Shown here in pieces: positions 16,286-23,798 of a stretch of 31,758 nucleotides of DNA. Source of the stretch: Solirubrobacterales bacterium. GTDB lineage: Bacteria > Actinomycetota > Thermoleophilia > Solirubrobacterales > Solirubrobacteraceae. The first letter of the stretch is position 1. Every line of letters begins with the position of its first letter. The notes beneath the pieces are model-generated. The model was not told the origin of the DNA, made no database searches, and saw only the letters and a program-made list of their open reading frames with translations. The stretch spans positions 1 through 31,758 of the forward strand of contig PLYX01000281.1 in NCBI GenBank assembly GCA_003151895.1. The letters are read 5' to 3'. The position numbers were made by a program, and so were the translations under genes.

Positions 16286-17620
16286 TTATCGGTCGTTGGC
16301 AGGTGTGGCAGTGACCGGTCCAGCAGTCGAAGATGGGCATGAATAGGCGGACCGCTTGGGGGAGTGTGAGGCCCGCCGCTGGGCTTTTGGGTCTGTGCGC
16401 TCCAGGGTCAGGAACGCGTGGGAGGTGGTGACCAGCGCGGTGTGGTGATACCAGCCGAGGTAGGAGCGTCCTTCGTAGTGATCGAGTCCGAGCTCGCCTT
16501 TGAGCTGGCGGTAGTCGAGCTCGATCATCCACCGCAGCCGGGCGAGCCGGGCGAGCCGCTGGGGCTTGGTGCGGGCGGGGAGGTTGGAGATCCAGTAGTC
16601 CGAGGGGGTGTCGTGGCCTTCGGGCCACTCGATGATCAGCCACTCCTGCCGGGGCGCGAGACGGTCGCGGGTGACTGGGTGCGCGGCCGTGATCCGCTTG
16701 AACGCGAACCGCGAGGAGACCCGGGTCTTGCCCGTCCCGCGGAACGCGACCGTCTGGAAGTCTTCGTCGGTGAGCGTCTTTGCGTACTCGCCGACCGCGA
16801 TCGGCTCGCGGTCTGAGCGGTGCGCGGCGGGGGAGCGCCCGGGCCGGCCGGGCTTGCGGTCAGGCACGTGGAACACCGCACCGGGCGCGAAGATCGTCGT
16901 GTCGGGATTGATCGACAGCACGTACTCGATGCCGTTGCTGTCGAGCTCTCCGCGCAGCTGCGTGTTCTCACCGTATGCGGCGTCACCGAGCACCGGCGCG
17001 CGGTCGATCGCCCACCCCGCCGCCTGCATCACCAGGCCGACCCCGAGCTGCGGCTTGGTCTGGAACACGACCTCCTCGGGGATCTTCGCCCTCCGACGGC
17101 GCTCCGGATCAGCACACCAATCCTCCGGCAGATACAACGCCCACCCCAACGGCAGCGTCGCGCGCTCACTCACAGCGTGCAGCGACACACCGATCTGGCA
17201 GTTACCGATCTTCCCAAGCGTCCCCGAGTACTGGCGCTTGACCCCCGGAGAGCGCTTGCCGTCCTTCGGGAACCCCGTGTCATCAAGCACCCACGCCTCA
17301 GCATGAACGACCGGCGCGACACGCTGCACCACCGCCGCCATCAACCGCCCCGAATCCCACGGACTGTCAGCCAAGAACTGCTGCAAACTCTGATAGTCCC
17401 CATCGCCATCGAGCCGCTCCACGAGAGGCTCGAGCGATTTGCGCGCACCCGCGGCCAGCAACCCACGCACGTACAACTCCGCGTTACCGCGCTGCACGGG
17501 ATGACTCATCGCCACACCAGCAACCTGCGCCACGAACGCCTCCATCCGCGCCTTCACCGCCGGCGCCAACGACCCGGTCGCGACGTCCTGCTCCATCACC
17601 ACAACAGCCATCCGCACCAT
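16286..17620 (-). CDS. IS701-family DDE transposase, 3' end out of frame
   Basis: A 444-codon frame with the IS701 transposase layout. An N-terminal region (RGNAELYVRGLLA, YQSLQQFLADSPWD) is followed by the first catalytic Asp in AWVLDDTGFPKDGK. The second Asp is in APVLGDAAYGEN, and the last acidic block is in RLRWMIELDYRQLKGELGLDHYEGRS (the glutamate of the DDE triad). After LERTDPK the frame runs into an unlikely tail (AQRRASHSPKRS). The -1 frame over the same bases instead encodes a typical family ending (PAAGLTLPQAVRLF, then CWTGHCHTCQRPI), with a stop at 16245. The full-length enzyme of about 458 residues therefore needs a -1 shift at the CCCAAAA tract at 16385-16391. Otherwise this copy is a frameshift mutant. 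Confidence 0.9.
   Translation of the reverse strand: MVRMAVVVMEQDVATGSLAPAVKARMEAFVAQVAGVAMSHPVQRGNAELYVRGLLAAGARKSLEPLVERLDGDGDYQSLQQFLADSPWDSGRLMAAVVQRVAPVVHAEAWVLDDTGFPKDGKRSPGVKRQYSGTLGKIGNCQIGVSLHAVSERATLPLGWALYLPEDWCADPERRRRAKIPEEVVFQTKPQLGVGLVMQAAGWAIDRAPVLGDAAYGENTQLRGELDSNGIEYVLSINPDTTIFAPGAVFHVPDRKPGRPGRSPAAHRSDREPIAVGEYAKTLTDEDFQTVAFRGTGKTRVSSRFAFKRITAAHPVTRDRLAPRQEWLIIEWPEGHDTPSDYWISNLPARTKPQRLARLARLRWMIELDYRQLKGELGLDHYEGRSYLGWYHHTALVTTSHAFLTLERTDPKAQRRASHSPKRSAYSCPSSTAGPVTATPANDR
16385..16391 (-). other. Candidate -1 frameshift slippery heptamer
   Basis: Read on the minus strand the bases are C CCA AAA in the transposase frame. This is a canonical X XXY YYZ slippery heptamer, and both tRNAs could re-pair in the -1 frame (CCC AAA). 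It lies exactly where the coding signal moves to the -1 frame. Programmed frameshifting and a simple indel in a homopolymer cannot be told apart from one copy. Confidence 0.45.
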
Positions 17621-17697
17621 CCCGCATCGAGTAACACAGATGCAGGAACGATTCGAGGTGCAGCGACCAACACCTCTACCAGACTAACAAAGTACTA

Positions 17698-17701
17698 CTA
17701 G
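17698..17701. repeat. IS701 target-site duplication, right copy (CTAG)
   Basis: The direct copy of 16231-16234 on the far side of the element. It lies directly after the terminal ...AAAGTACTA of the inverted repeat. Confidence 0.85.
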
Positions 17702-17911
17702 GGGGCTGCGAATGGAACGTGTCCGGCCAGTCCCGGCGCGCCCTGGGCCGAGGAGGACACGATCGAGGGACGCGGCGATCCTGCCGATCGTCCGTTCGGA
17801 TGATGCCGAGGAGTCTCTGCGCCACGTAGTGTCGCCGCGAGCCCGACAACGATGCGCTAGCTCAATAGTGCGCGCCGCGAGGCCGCACACTGGGCAGCGG
17901 GAGGACTCCGG

Positions 17912-19360
17912 TTGGACTCCAAAGCAGCTGGCCCTTATCGAGGAATGCGCCGACCCCGATTGGTTGTGCTCCTCTTGTCAAGTGCGCAGTTCATGCTCGT
18001 TTTCGATGCGGCTGTCCTGTTCCTAGCACTGCCCAAGATCCAGGCCACGTTCGGGTTATCGCCCACGAACCTTCAATGGGTCGTTACCGCTTACGCCTTG
18101 ACCTTTGGCGGCTTCATGCTCATTGGTGGGCGTGCCGCTGACTTGTACGGTCGGCGACGCGTCTTTACCGCGGGCGTGCTGTCCTTCTCGCTGTCGTCGC
18201 TGGCGGCAGGCGCATCCGTAACGGGGGCGATGCTCGTGGCCGCAAGAGCGATCCAGGGACTGTCTGGCGCCTTCATGGCACCGGCCGCTCTCGCGCTGCT
18301 GACGACAACCTTCCCGCCCGGCGCGAACCGAAATCGCGCTTTGGCCATCAATGGGATCATGGTGTCCACAGGCTTCGTCGCCGGCTTCATCCTGGGCGGG
18401 ATCCTCACGACGGTGGTTAGCTGGCGAGCGGGACTGTTGATTAACGTCCCAATTGGGATTGTCGTAGCGCTAGTGGCAAGGACCATCATTGTTGACGACA
18501 GGAACGACCGTTTCGCCTGCCGCATAGATGTTGCAGGGGCTGCGCTTGTGACGTCTGGTGTTGTTGCGCTCATCTACGCAATCGCGGCGTGGGGCGGTGG
18601 AGGGGGAACGCTCAGAGTCGTCTCGTCGCTGAGCGTTGGCGCGGCGCTCCTCGGTGCTTTCGTGGTCAGCGACGGGCGCGCAATAGCGCCACTCGTACCC
18701 CGTCGACTCCTCGCTGACCGTGCGGTCAGCGCCGGAAGCGCTACTGCGGCACTCGCGACTGGCAGCGCCGCCGGCACGCTTTTGCTCCTGACTCTATATC
18801 TGCAGCAAGTCCTGGGTTACGCGCCGATCGCCGCTGCACTCGTGCTTACGGCCTTAGGCGGTGGAGCGCTGCTTGGTGGTGCGCTTGCGTCCGGCCTCGT
18901 CTCGCGGTGGGGCCCAACAAAGACACTCACGCGGGGCCTGATGGTCCAGGGAGGTGGCACGCTTGCCCTCGCTGGCATTAGTCGTCACGGAAACCTGACG
19001 CTCTTGCTCACCGCAAGCACGCTGGACGACTTCGGCTTCGTGATTGCCTCGGTTTCCGCGACGATCGTTGTCACGTCGGCAGTAACAAACGCCGATCAGG
19101 GCATCGTGGGAGGTGGTCTGAACGCCGCGATCGAGCTTGGATCTGGGCTCGGCGTGGCGCTCGCAGTGGCCGTGGCGACGCTAACAGTGTCCGGCTCGCC
19201 TCCGACGTATCCAGGAGTCGGTCCTCACGCCGCGGAGCTGTTGGCCGGAGTGCGTCGCGCGATGCTAGTTTGTGCCAGCGTCGTCGGTCTTGCGACTGTC
19301 GTGTCGCTTCTTGTCCCGTCGAGCGCTCGGGCACGGGGCTTCACCGACCGTCTGCGCTAG
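17912..19360 (+). CDS. MFS transporter, DHA2 (14-helix) drug exporter type
   Basis: A 482-residue inner-membrane protein with the EmrB/QacA layout. The first helix is LVVLLLSSAQFMLVFDAAVL, with the DHA2-type Asp. Then come LQWVVTAYALTFGGFML, the motif A loop GGRAADLYGRRRVF, GLSGAFMAPAALALL and motif C-like GFVAGFILGGILTT. The rest alternates hydrophobic helices with short loops to about 14 segments. The start is TTG at 17912, supported by GGGAGG at 17899-17904 with seven-base spacing. Proteins of this type expel hydrophobic compounds in exchange for protons, so it is a candidate exporter or self-resistance pump for any product of the split NRPS genes. This link is positional inference. The IS701 element sits directly upstream and could affect its expression. 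Confidence 0.9.
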   Translation: MDSKAAGPYRGMRRPRLVVLLLSSAQFMLVFDAAVLFLALPKIQATFGLSPTNLQWVVTAYALTFGGFMLIGGRAADLYGRRRVFTAGVLSFSLSSLAAGASVTGAMLVAARAIQGLSGAFMAPAALALLTTTFPPGANRNRALAINGIMVSTGFVAGFILGGILTTVVSWRAGLLINVPIGIVVALVARTIIVDDRNDRFACRIDVAGAALVTSGVVALIYAIAAWGGGGGTLRVVSSLSVGAALLGAFVVSDGRAIAPLVPRRLLADRAVSAGSATAALATGSAAGTLLLLTLYLQQVLGYAPIAAALVLTALGGGALLGGALASGLVSRWGPTKTLTRGLMVQGGGTLALAGISRHGNLTLLLTASTLDDFGFVIASVSATIVVTSAVTNADQGIVGGGLNAAIELGSGLGVALAVAVATLTVSGSPPTYPGVGPHAAELLAGVRRAMLVCASVVGLATVVSLLVPSSARARGFTDRLR

Positions 19361-19434
19361 CCGGGTTCCAGCCCAACGTCGACTGCCTCGGCCACCACAG
19401 ACCTCACAGCTGGCTCGAGGGCGGCTGCCCCGGC

Positions 19435-19779
19435 CTAGCTCCCGTTTGAGAGGTCGCTCAGCCGCGTACGTTGCGCGCGCGGGATTGGTGTCTCGCCACC
19501 GCCGTCCTCCCGTGCTTCCTGGATTGCTCGAGCAAGCTGCCTTGCGGTCGGTCCCGCGAACAGAGCGCGAAGTGGTAGCGCGACGTCGAACTCGCGGCCG
19601 AGCGTCGAAACGACCTCCCCAGCCAGCAGCGAGTGCCCTCCTAGCTCGAAGAAGTTGGCGTCCGCGCCGACTTGCTCCACGCCGAGTACTTCAGCCCAGA
19701 TCTCGGCGACTCGAGCCTCCGTGCGGTCATCTAGCTCAGTGCTGCAGCGGTTGCTGACTCCGCCGGTTCGGTCGCCCAT
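19435..19779 (-). CDS. Stand-alone peptidyl carrier protein (thiolation domain)
   Basis: A small protein of 114 residues from ATG 19779 (the frame extends to 19842 with alternative starts). It is one carrier domain. The phosphopantetheine site is FFELGGHSLLAGEVVSTL, with the attachment serine at residue ~50. It is preceded by the usual RVAEIWAEVLGVEQVGADANF helix I-loop. The GGHS form is typical of peptidyl rather than fatty-acid carriers. After the domain the sequence TPIPRAQR matches the linker that normally joins a PCP to a following condensation domain (IPR motif), but it ends a few residues later. The gene therefore looks like a piece separated from a larger NRPS. It probably works in trans with the adenylation protein (26.4 kb) and the condensation protein (1.2 kb). 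It lies downstream of the beta-lactamase-fold gene on the same strand. Confidence 0.88.
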   Translation of the reverse strand: MGDRTGGVSNRCSTELDDRTEARVAEIWAEVLGVEQVGADANFFELGGHSLLAGEVVSTLGREFDVALPLRALFAGPTARQLARAIQEAREDGGGETPIPRAQRTRLSDLSNGS

Positions 19780-19935
19780 GCAGACGAGTATGTCGCGGCG
19801 AGTGGTGAAGGCGATCCGCTGATCGGCTGATCGTGTCGACACGAACGGTCGTCCTAACGACGCCCTGCCGTCTTCGAATTCGCTCGCACGGTTTTGACTT
19901 TCGCGGCCGCCCCACTACGGGATCGGCGAGTTGCC

Positions 19936-21201
19936 TCAGATCCACTTGCCGCCGGCAAACGAGCGGTGACCCAGCGAGCGGTAGGTGGCATCGATCAACG
20001 GCTGGTAGCGGCGGTTGAGCGCCTCGCCTTCGTCGGGATGCCGGTTCATCGCATACCCAAATGAAAAGCGCCCGCCTGGATCAGCGAAGCCCACGGCTCC
20101 GCCCAAGCCACTATGGCCGAATGCAGCCTCAGAGATGACGAGCTCGCGCTTCTCCCTCACCGCATCTCGGCCAGGGGGCGCTTTTTCAAACCCAGCCGAG
20201 AACCGCGAGGGCTGGAGGAACACCGCGTCTTCGCCTGCGGACTCCGTGGCGATCATCTGAATAAGCTGGTCCGGGGCGACGACCGTCGTGTCGCCCCACT
20301 CTCCGCCGATGGACAGTGGCGCGTACATGCCGGCTAGGGCACGGGCGTTCGCTATGCCGTTGCCCGCCGGGATCTCGGCCGAGCGGACGATTCGCGAATC
20401 GCAGACCCCGCGATCGAGCAGCTCTCCAAGCGAGTACAGGTTGGCAAGCTGAATTGGCTGGCGCTCTGCGACAGCCGCGTCGAATCGATCGCGAGGCCCG
20501 AACGATCCGGCCGGCAGCATCACCGTCGTAGCGACCCGATGATCCTCGCTCTCTGGTAGGCCGATCCAAAAGTCGATGCCTAGCGGCTCGGCCACCTGAC
20601 GGCGAAAAAAGGTTCCTACTGTCTGGGTGCTGACTCGTCGGATGACTTCTCCCAGTATCCAGCCGAAGGTCAGGGCGTGGTACCCATGGCGACTGCCAGG
20701 CCGCCATAGCGGATGCTCGTCTGCCATCGCCTTGGTCATGCCCTCAAAATCACAGATCGAGCCGGGAGCCAGAGGCCGGTTTACGCCGGGAAGACCAGCT
20801 TGGTGGTTGAGTGCCATGCGCACCGTGATGAGATCCTTGCCGTGCCGGCGAAACTCGGGCCAGTAGTGGGCGAGTGGGAGATCGAGATCCAGTTCGCCTT
20901 CACTCGCCAGCATGTGAGTACAGAGCGCCACCGCGCCTTTGGTGCAGGAGAAGACGATCACCATCGTGTCAGCTGTCCACGGCACGGTGCGCTCCTCATC
21001 AGAGCTCCCACCCCAGAGGTCCACTACTCGGCGCCCTTCGTGCATCACGCACACGCAAGCACCCAGTTCACGTCGCTCGGCGAAGTTGCGCTCGAACTCG
21101 CGCCGGACCTCCGAGAAGCGGTCTTCGCAGATGCCGTCAACCTTGCAAGAACCCTCGGGCTCCGGATTGCCCTCAAGATCCGTGTTCTTCGGGTCCTGCA
21201 T
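19936..21201 (-). CDS. Serine beta-lactamase/EstB-fold hydrolase
   Basis: A 421-residue protein of the beta-lactamase-related serine hydrolase family (EstB esterases, DD-peptidase relatives). The nucleophile motif SxxK is FSCTKG (S85, K88). The second-motif tyrosine is in GYHALTFGWILGEV (Y174). The third motif is FGHSGLGGAVGF, in place of the KTG of class C lactamases. No signal peptide is visible, so it is probably cytoplasmic, which fits EstB-like esterases or amide hydrolases better than a secreted lactamase. The start is ATG at 21201 with a strong AAGGAGGAG Shine-Dalgarno six bases upstream. It follows the enolase-family gene by about 100 bases on the same strand and precedes the carrier protein gene. 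A role in releasing or trimming an acyl or peptidyl product is possible but unproven. Confidence 0.88.
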   Translation of the reverse strand: MQDPKNTDLEGNPEPEGSCKVDGICEDRFSEVRREFERNFAERRELGACVCVMHEGRRVVDLWGGSSDEERTVPWTADTMVIVFSCTKGAVALCTHMLASEGELDLDLPLAHYWPEFRRHGKDLITVRMALNHQAGLPGVNRPLAPGSICDFEGMTKAMADEHPLWRPGSRHGYHALTFGWILGEVIRRVSTQTVGTFFRRQVAEPLGIDFWIGLPESEDHRVATTVMLPAGSFGPRDRFDAAVAERQPIQLANLYSLGELLDRGVCDSRIVRSAEIPAGNGIANARALAGMYAPLSIGGEWGDTTVVAPDQLIQMIATESAGEDAVFLQPSRFSAGFEKAPPGRDAVREKRELVISEAAFGHSGLGGAVGFADPGGRFSFGYAMNRHPDEGEALNRRYQPLIDATYRSLGHRSFAGGKWI

Positions 21202-21302
21202 TTGCTCCTCCTTGCCGGGTCACGGGGGACACCACCTGGTTGAACCTCGTGAGCTTGGCTGGTTCGCTGTCCGACCGACACGACGGGGGTTTGGGTTATT
21301 CG

Positions 21303-22562
21303 CTAATACAGCGGTGGCCGCCGATACGCTCCGATCGCTGGATCGATGCCTGCTGACTCAAGCGGCCCATCCTCGAGGAAGCTTTGGTGCGCACGGTCGA
21401 CTGCGGCGCTGTCGAGCTCCACACCGAGTCCTGGCGCCTCGGGCACGTCCACGTGGCCTTCGACCGGCTCGAAGGGACCGCCTACGATCACGTCGCCGGC
21501 GCACCAGCGTAGAAGCGATTGGCTCGGGGCCGAGAGATATGGGTCTGCCGCCGCGAGGTGAAGGTAGCCGGCGATGCCGATGCCCGTGTCGCCGCTGTAG
21601 AAGCTAAAGCCGACGCCAAGTGCTTCGCAGGCGGCGATGAATCTTCGGGTCTTATCGATGCCGCCAAGAGCTGTGAGGTTGAGAACGAAGGAGTCTGGTA
21701 CTCCGAGGCGGGCTGCCCCCCTGAGATCAGGCGCGTGCGTGGAGAACGCGATCGGTGAATGCTCTCGGAGCCGAGCCATGTCCTCGATGTTCGCGACGGG
21801 ATCCTCCACGTTCGCGATGTCAAACGGCGCGATCCGGTCTAACGCAATTCGTGCTGTTGGTAGCCGCCAGCCCATGTTCGCGTCGAGTCGCAGCATGCGG
21901 TCTGGGCCGATGGCTTCACGCACGTTGCGAGCGATCGCGACATCCGTGTCTAGGTCGATGTACCCGACCTTTCCCTCGAAGGAGGGGGACCCGTAGTTCT
22001 TCACCATCGCTTCGCAGTAGGCCGCGATCTCCTCGGGCGTGCGCTCTCCTCCGGCGTCGCCGACGCGCTCGCGGCCGGCGAAGTACTCGGTGAAGGGAAT
22101 GCGTTTGCGTGCTGCGCCTCCAAGGAGCTCGTAGAGGGGAACGCCGGCGAGCTTTGCTCGGATGTCCCACAGCGCGATCTCGATCGCTCCGTAGGCTCGG
22201 ACGATGTCGAGACCCTCGACGTTGTAGAGCGTCTCGACCGGCGGGACCGCGGAGCGCCAGCATTCGCGAAGGTCGGTCGCGCAGAGTCCGATGAGCCGGG
22301 GAGCGAGCTCCTCGTCGATCAGGGCGGCATGCCTCCAGTTGCCGGCCTCGCCGAGCCCCGTGACATCGTCGGTGCTGGTGTCCACCTCGACGATCACCTT
22401 GGTGAAGCCGTGGTTGAGACCGGCCACCCAGTGGTAGGGCGCTACGAGCGGAACGTTGACCACGGTCGTGCGGATCTCGGTGATCGTTGCGGCGCGTGAA
22501 CCCGCGGGCCGGTAGCCCGTAGGCCGCGTGCGCGCTTTGCCCTGTGATCGAGTCGGAGTCAT
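21303..22562 (-). CDS. Enolase-superfamily enzyme (mandelate racemase/glucarate dehydratase-like)
   Basis: A 419-residue protein with the two enolase-superfamily domains: a capping domain (EIRTTVVNVPLVAPYHWVAG) and a TIM barrel. Likely metal and catalytic positions are visible: Lys in FEGKVGYID, Asp and Asn in RLDANMGW, Glu in NVEDPV, and a His/Asp block FSTHAPDLRG. At the end of the seventh strand the sequence is FSFYSGDTGIG, where glucarate dehydratase has its catalytic WGSHSNN; the His is therefore replaced. This places it in a glucarate-dehydratase-like subgroup whose substrate I cannot name. Members abstract a proton next to a carboxylate (acid-sugar dehydration, racemisation or epimerisation). 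The ATG at 22562 overlaps the GntR stop codon (ATGA), so the two genes are translationally coupled and the regulator probably controls this pathway. Confidence 0.88.
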   Translation of the reverse strand: MTPTRSQGKARTRPTGYRPAGSRAATITEIRTTVVNVPLVAPYHWVAGLNHGFTKVIVEVDTSTDDVTGLGEAGNWRHAALIDEELAPRLIGLCATDLRECWRSAVPPVETLYNVEGLDIVRAYGAIEIALWDIRAKLAGVPLYELLGGAARKRIPFTEYFAGRERVGDAGGERTPEEIAAYCEAMVKNYGSPSFEGKVGYIDLDTDVAIARNVREAIGPDRMLRLDANMGWRLPTARIALDRIAPFDIANVEDPVANIEDMARLREHSPIAFSTHAPDLRGAARLGVPDSFVLNLTALGGIDKTRRFIAACEALGVGFSFYSGDTGIGIAGYLHLAAADPYLSAPSQSLLRWCAGDVIVGGPFEPVEGHVDVPEAPGLGVELDSAAVDRAHQSFLEDGPLESAGIDPAIGAYRRPPLY

Positions 22563-23302
22563 GCCCGACCAGCGCGCGAGCGGATCAAGCGCGGCTCTGT
22601 CTGTGGCGGACCGCCCAGGGAGGCTGCACCGTCGCGCGCACGATCGGGTACGTCGCTGATCAAAGCGGTCAAGACCTCCTGCTTGGTCTGATCCAAGCCC
22701 AGCAGAAGGGACTGGCGTGCCGCAGCAGGATCTCGGGCCCGCAGTGCGTCGGCGACAGCTCGGTGCTCATCGCGCATGCGTTGGCAACTGGATCCGTCCA
22801 GCTCGAGCCGGTAGCGCAGGAGCCGATCGATCTTGTCGAAGAGGCGGGCGATCGCGTCGACGAGGTGCGGGTTACGAGAAGCTCCGGCGACGGTGAGGTG
22901 AAAGAGCCGGTTCTGTGCGAAGAAGTCGCCGTAGGAGTCGCGATCGCCGGGGCGAACGTCCAGGTCGGCCATGGCCGTGATTTGGGCGAGTTCTGCCTCG
23001 GTCGCGTACCGGGCGGCGAGCTCGATGCCAGCTGTCTCGAGGATCGCTCGAAAGTCGAGCACGGACTGAGCGTCTTCCAGGGTCACGGGGGCTACGACGT
23101 AGCCCATGCGCGGGAAAACCACCACGAGATCCTCTTGAACCAAGCGATTGAGCGCCTCGCGCACTGGGGTCTTGCTCGTCTTGTAATGCTCGGCCAGTTG
23201 GGCCTCGTGAACCTTCTCGTCTGGCGCTAGTCGCCCGGCGAGGATGTCCTTCTTGATGGCCTCGTAGACCTCGTCGCGCAGGAGTCCGGAAATGCTTGCC
23301 AT
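22559..23302 (-). CDS. GntR-family regulator with FCD effector domain
   Basis: A 247-residue FadR-subfamily regulator. The N-terminal winged helix shows LRDEVYEAIKKDILAGRLAP, AQLAEHYKTSKTPVREALNR (family signature TPVREAL) and VVVFPRMGYVV. The C-terminal all-helical FCD domain (~80-220) contains the metal/ligand-binding pattern LDFRAILETAGIELAA, then DxxFH in NRLFHLTVAGASRNPHLV and DEHRAVADALRARD. Such regulators usually bind carboxylic acids, which fits the coupled enolase-superfamily gene acting on an acid sugar. ATG at 23302. An imperfect palindrome sits directly in front of it. The C-terminus is about 20 residues longer than usual and Arg-rich. Confidence 0.93.
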   Translation of the reverse strand: MASISGLLRDEVYEAIKKDILAGRLAPDEKVHEAQLAEHYKTSKTPVREALNRLVQEDLVVVFPRMGYVVAPVTLEDAQSVLDFRAILETAGIELAARYATEAELAQITAMADLDVRPGDRDSYGDFFAQNRLFHLTVAGASRNPHLVDAIARLFDKIDRLLRYRLELDGSSCQRMRDEHRAVADALRARDPAAARQSLLLGLDQTKQEVLTALISDVPDRARDGAASLGGPPQTEPRLIRSRAGRA

Positions 23303-23306
23303 GCTC

Positions 23307-23326
23307 TGATATTTCAGAATACATCA
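23307..23326. promoter_or_regulatory. Imperfect palindrome upstream of GntR gene, candidate operator
   Basis: An A/T-rich 20-base element with TGAT...ATCA ends and partly symmetric interior lies four bases before the ATG of the GntR gene, in a very GC-rich setting. Its size, symmetry and location fit an autoregulatory operator for an FCD-type GntR protein. Confidence 0.45.
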
Positions 23327-23457
23327 ATTGCTCGCCAAGAGCGCAGCCGTAGGTTCCCTGCCGCCGTGCTTCGTTTCTCCTCAAGCCACCCCGCCTGCCG
23401 GGCGCAAAAGCTTTTGGTCGTCGGCGGCCCGCCGGTCGTGGAGACCTGCGGCTCCGG

Positions 23458-23573
23458 CTAGGGGACCAGGCCAACGGTGAACCGGTTCCAGTCATTTCCG
23501 AACGTCTCGGGCTCGCTCAGCAGCGCATGGATCGCGTCGGTTTGCGATCGGGAGTGCTCCAGGGCCACTCTGA
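23458..23573 (-). pseudogene. 3' fragment of the IS-split HemK/PrmC-like gene (copy 2)
   Basis: On the minus strand, directly outside the left end of the IS1380 element, 36 codons read VALEHSRSQTDAIHALLSEP and end in LVP and a TAG at 23458-23460. They align with the C-terminus of copy 1 (VALEHDPSQAVQVQALLREP...IGVVA). The 5' part of the same gene ends with DAPRDLR at the other side of the element (25434). Removing the element and one TCTGA copy joins the two parts in frame into a 290-residue protein, close to the 279 residues of copy 1. This explains the short stretch and shows that the insertion killed the gene. Confidence 0.88.
23569..23573. repeat. IS1380 target-site duplication, left copy (TCTGA)
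   Basis: The five bases outside the left inverted repeat. They are identical to those outside the right end (25434-25438) and represent the codons ...CTC AGA of the interrupted gene on the minus strand. Confidence 0.85.
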
Positions 23574-23798
23574 CCTAATTCGGTGAGTAAGCCTGCGTTT
23601 GGGCGTCACGGCTGGTGATGTGGCTGGTCAACGGTGGTGCGTGGTCGTGAGGTGTGCCCGTGACGGGGTGATGGTCGCCCGCGGGTGACTGTCTGCTGCT
23701 GGGGAGGGTGTCTCGAGCGTGCGGCCGACCGTTTGCGGGGTCGGTGAGCCGGGGCGGCGCGGCGGGTGCTGGTCTTCGGAGGGGTCCCGGCCGGGGTG

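Larger units (their letters stand above)
16235..17697 (-). mobile_element. Complete IS701-family insertion sequence
   Basis: A 1463-bp element bounded by inverted repeats that begin TAGTACTTTGTTA at both ends (16235 inwards and 17697 inwards), followed after one mismatch by a further TCT. It is flanked by the direct repeat CTAG at 16231-16234 and 17698-17701. A four-base YTAR-type target, CTAG in particular, is the usual duplication of this family. It carries one DDE transposase gene on the minus strand. Intact ends and an exact target duplication indicate a fairly recent insertion between the ABC operon and the exporter gene. Confidence 0.92.

Noticed and set aside
16073..17911. Possibility that IS701 interrupted a gene
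   Set aside because: I joined the flanks across one CTAG copy and read all frames. The continuous frame is Arg-rich and has no recognisable motif on either side, so the insertion appears intergenic.
19936..21201. Antibiotic-resistance beta-lactamase
   Set aside because: It has the SxxK serine but no signal peptide and HSG instead of KTG, which fits EstB-like hydrolases better.
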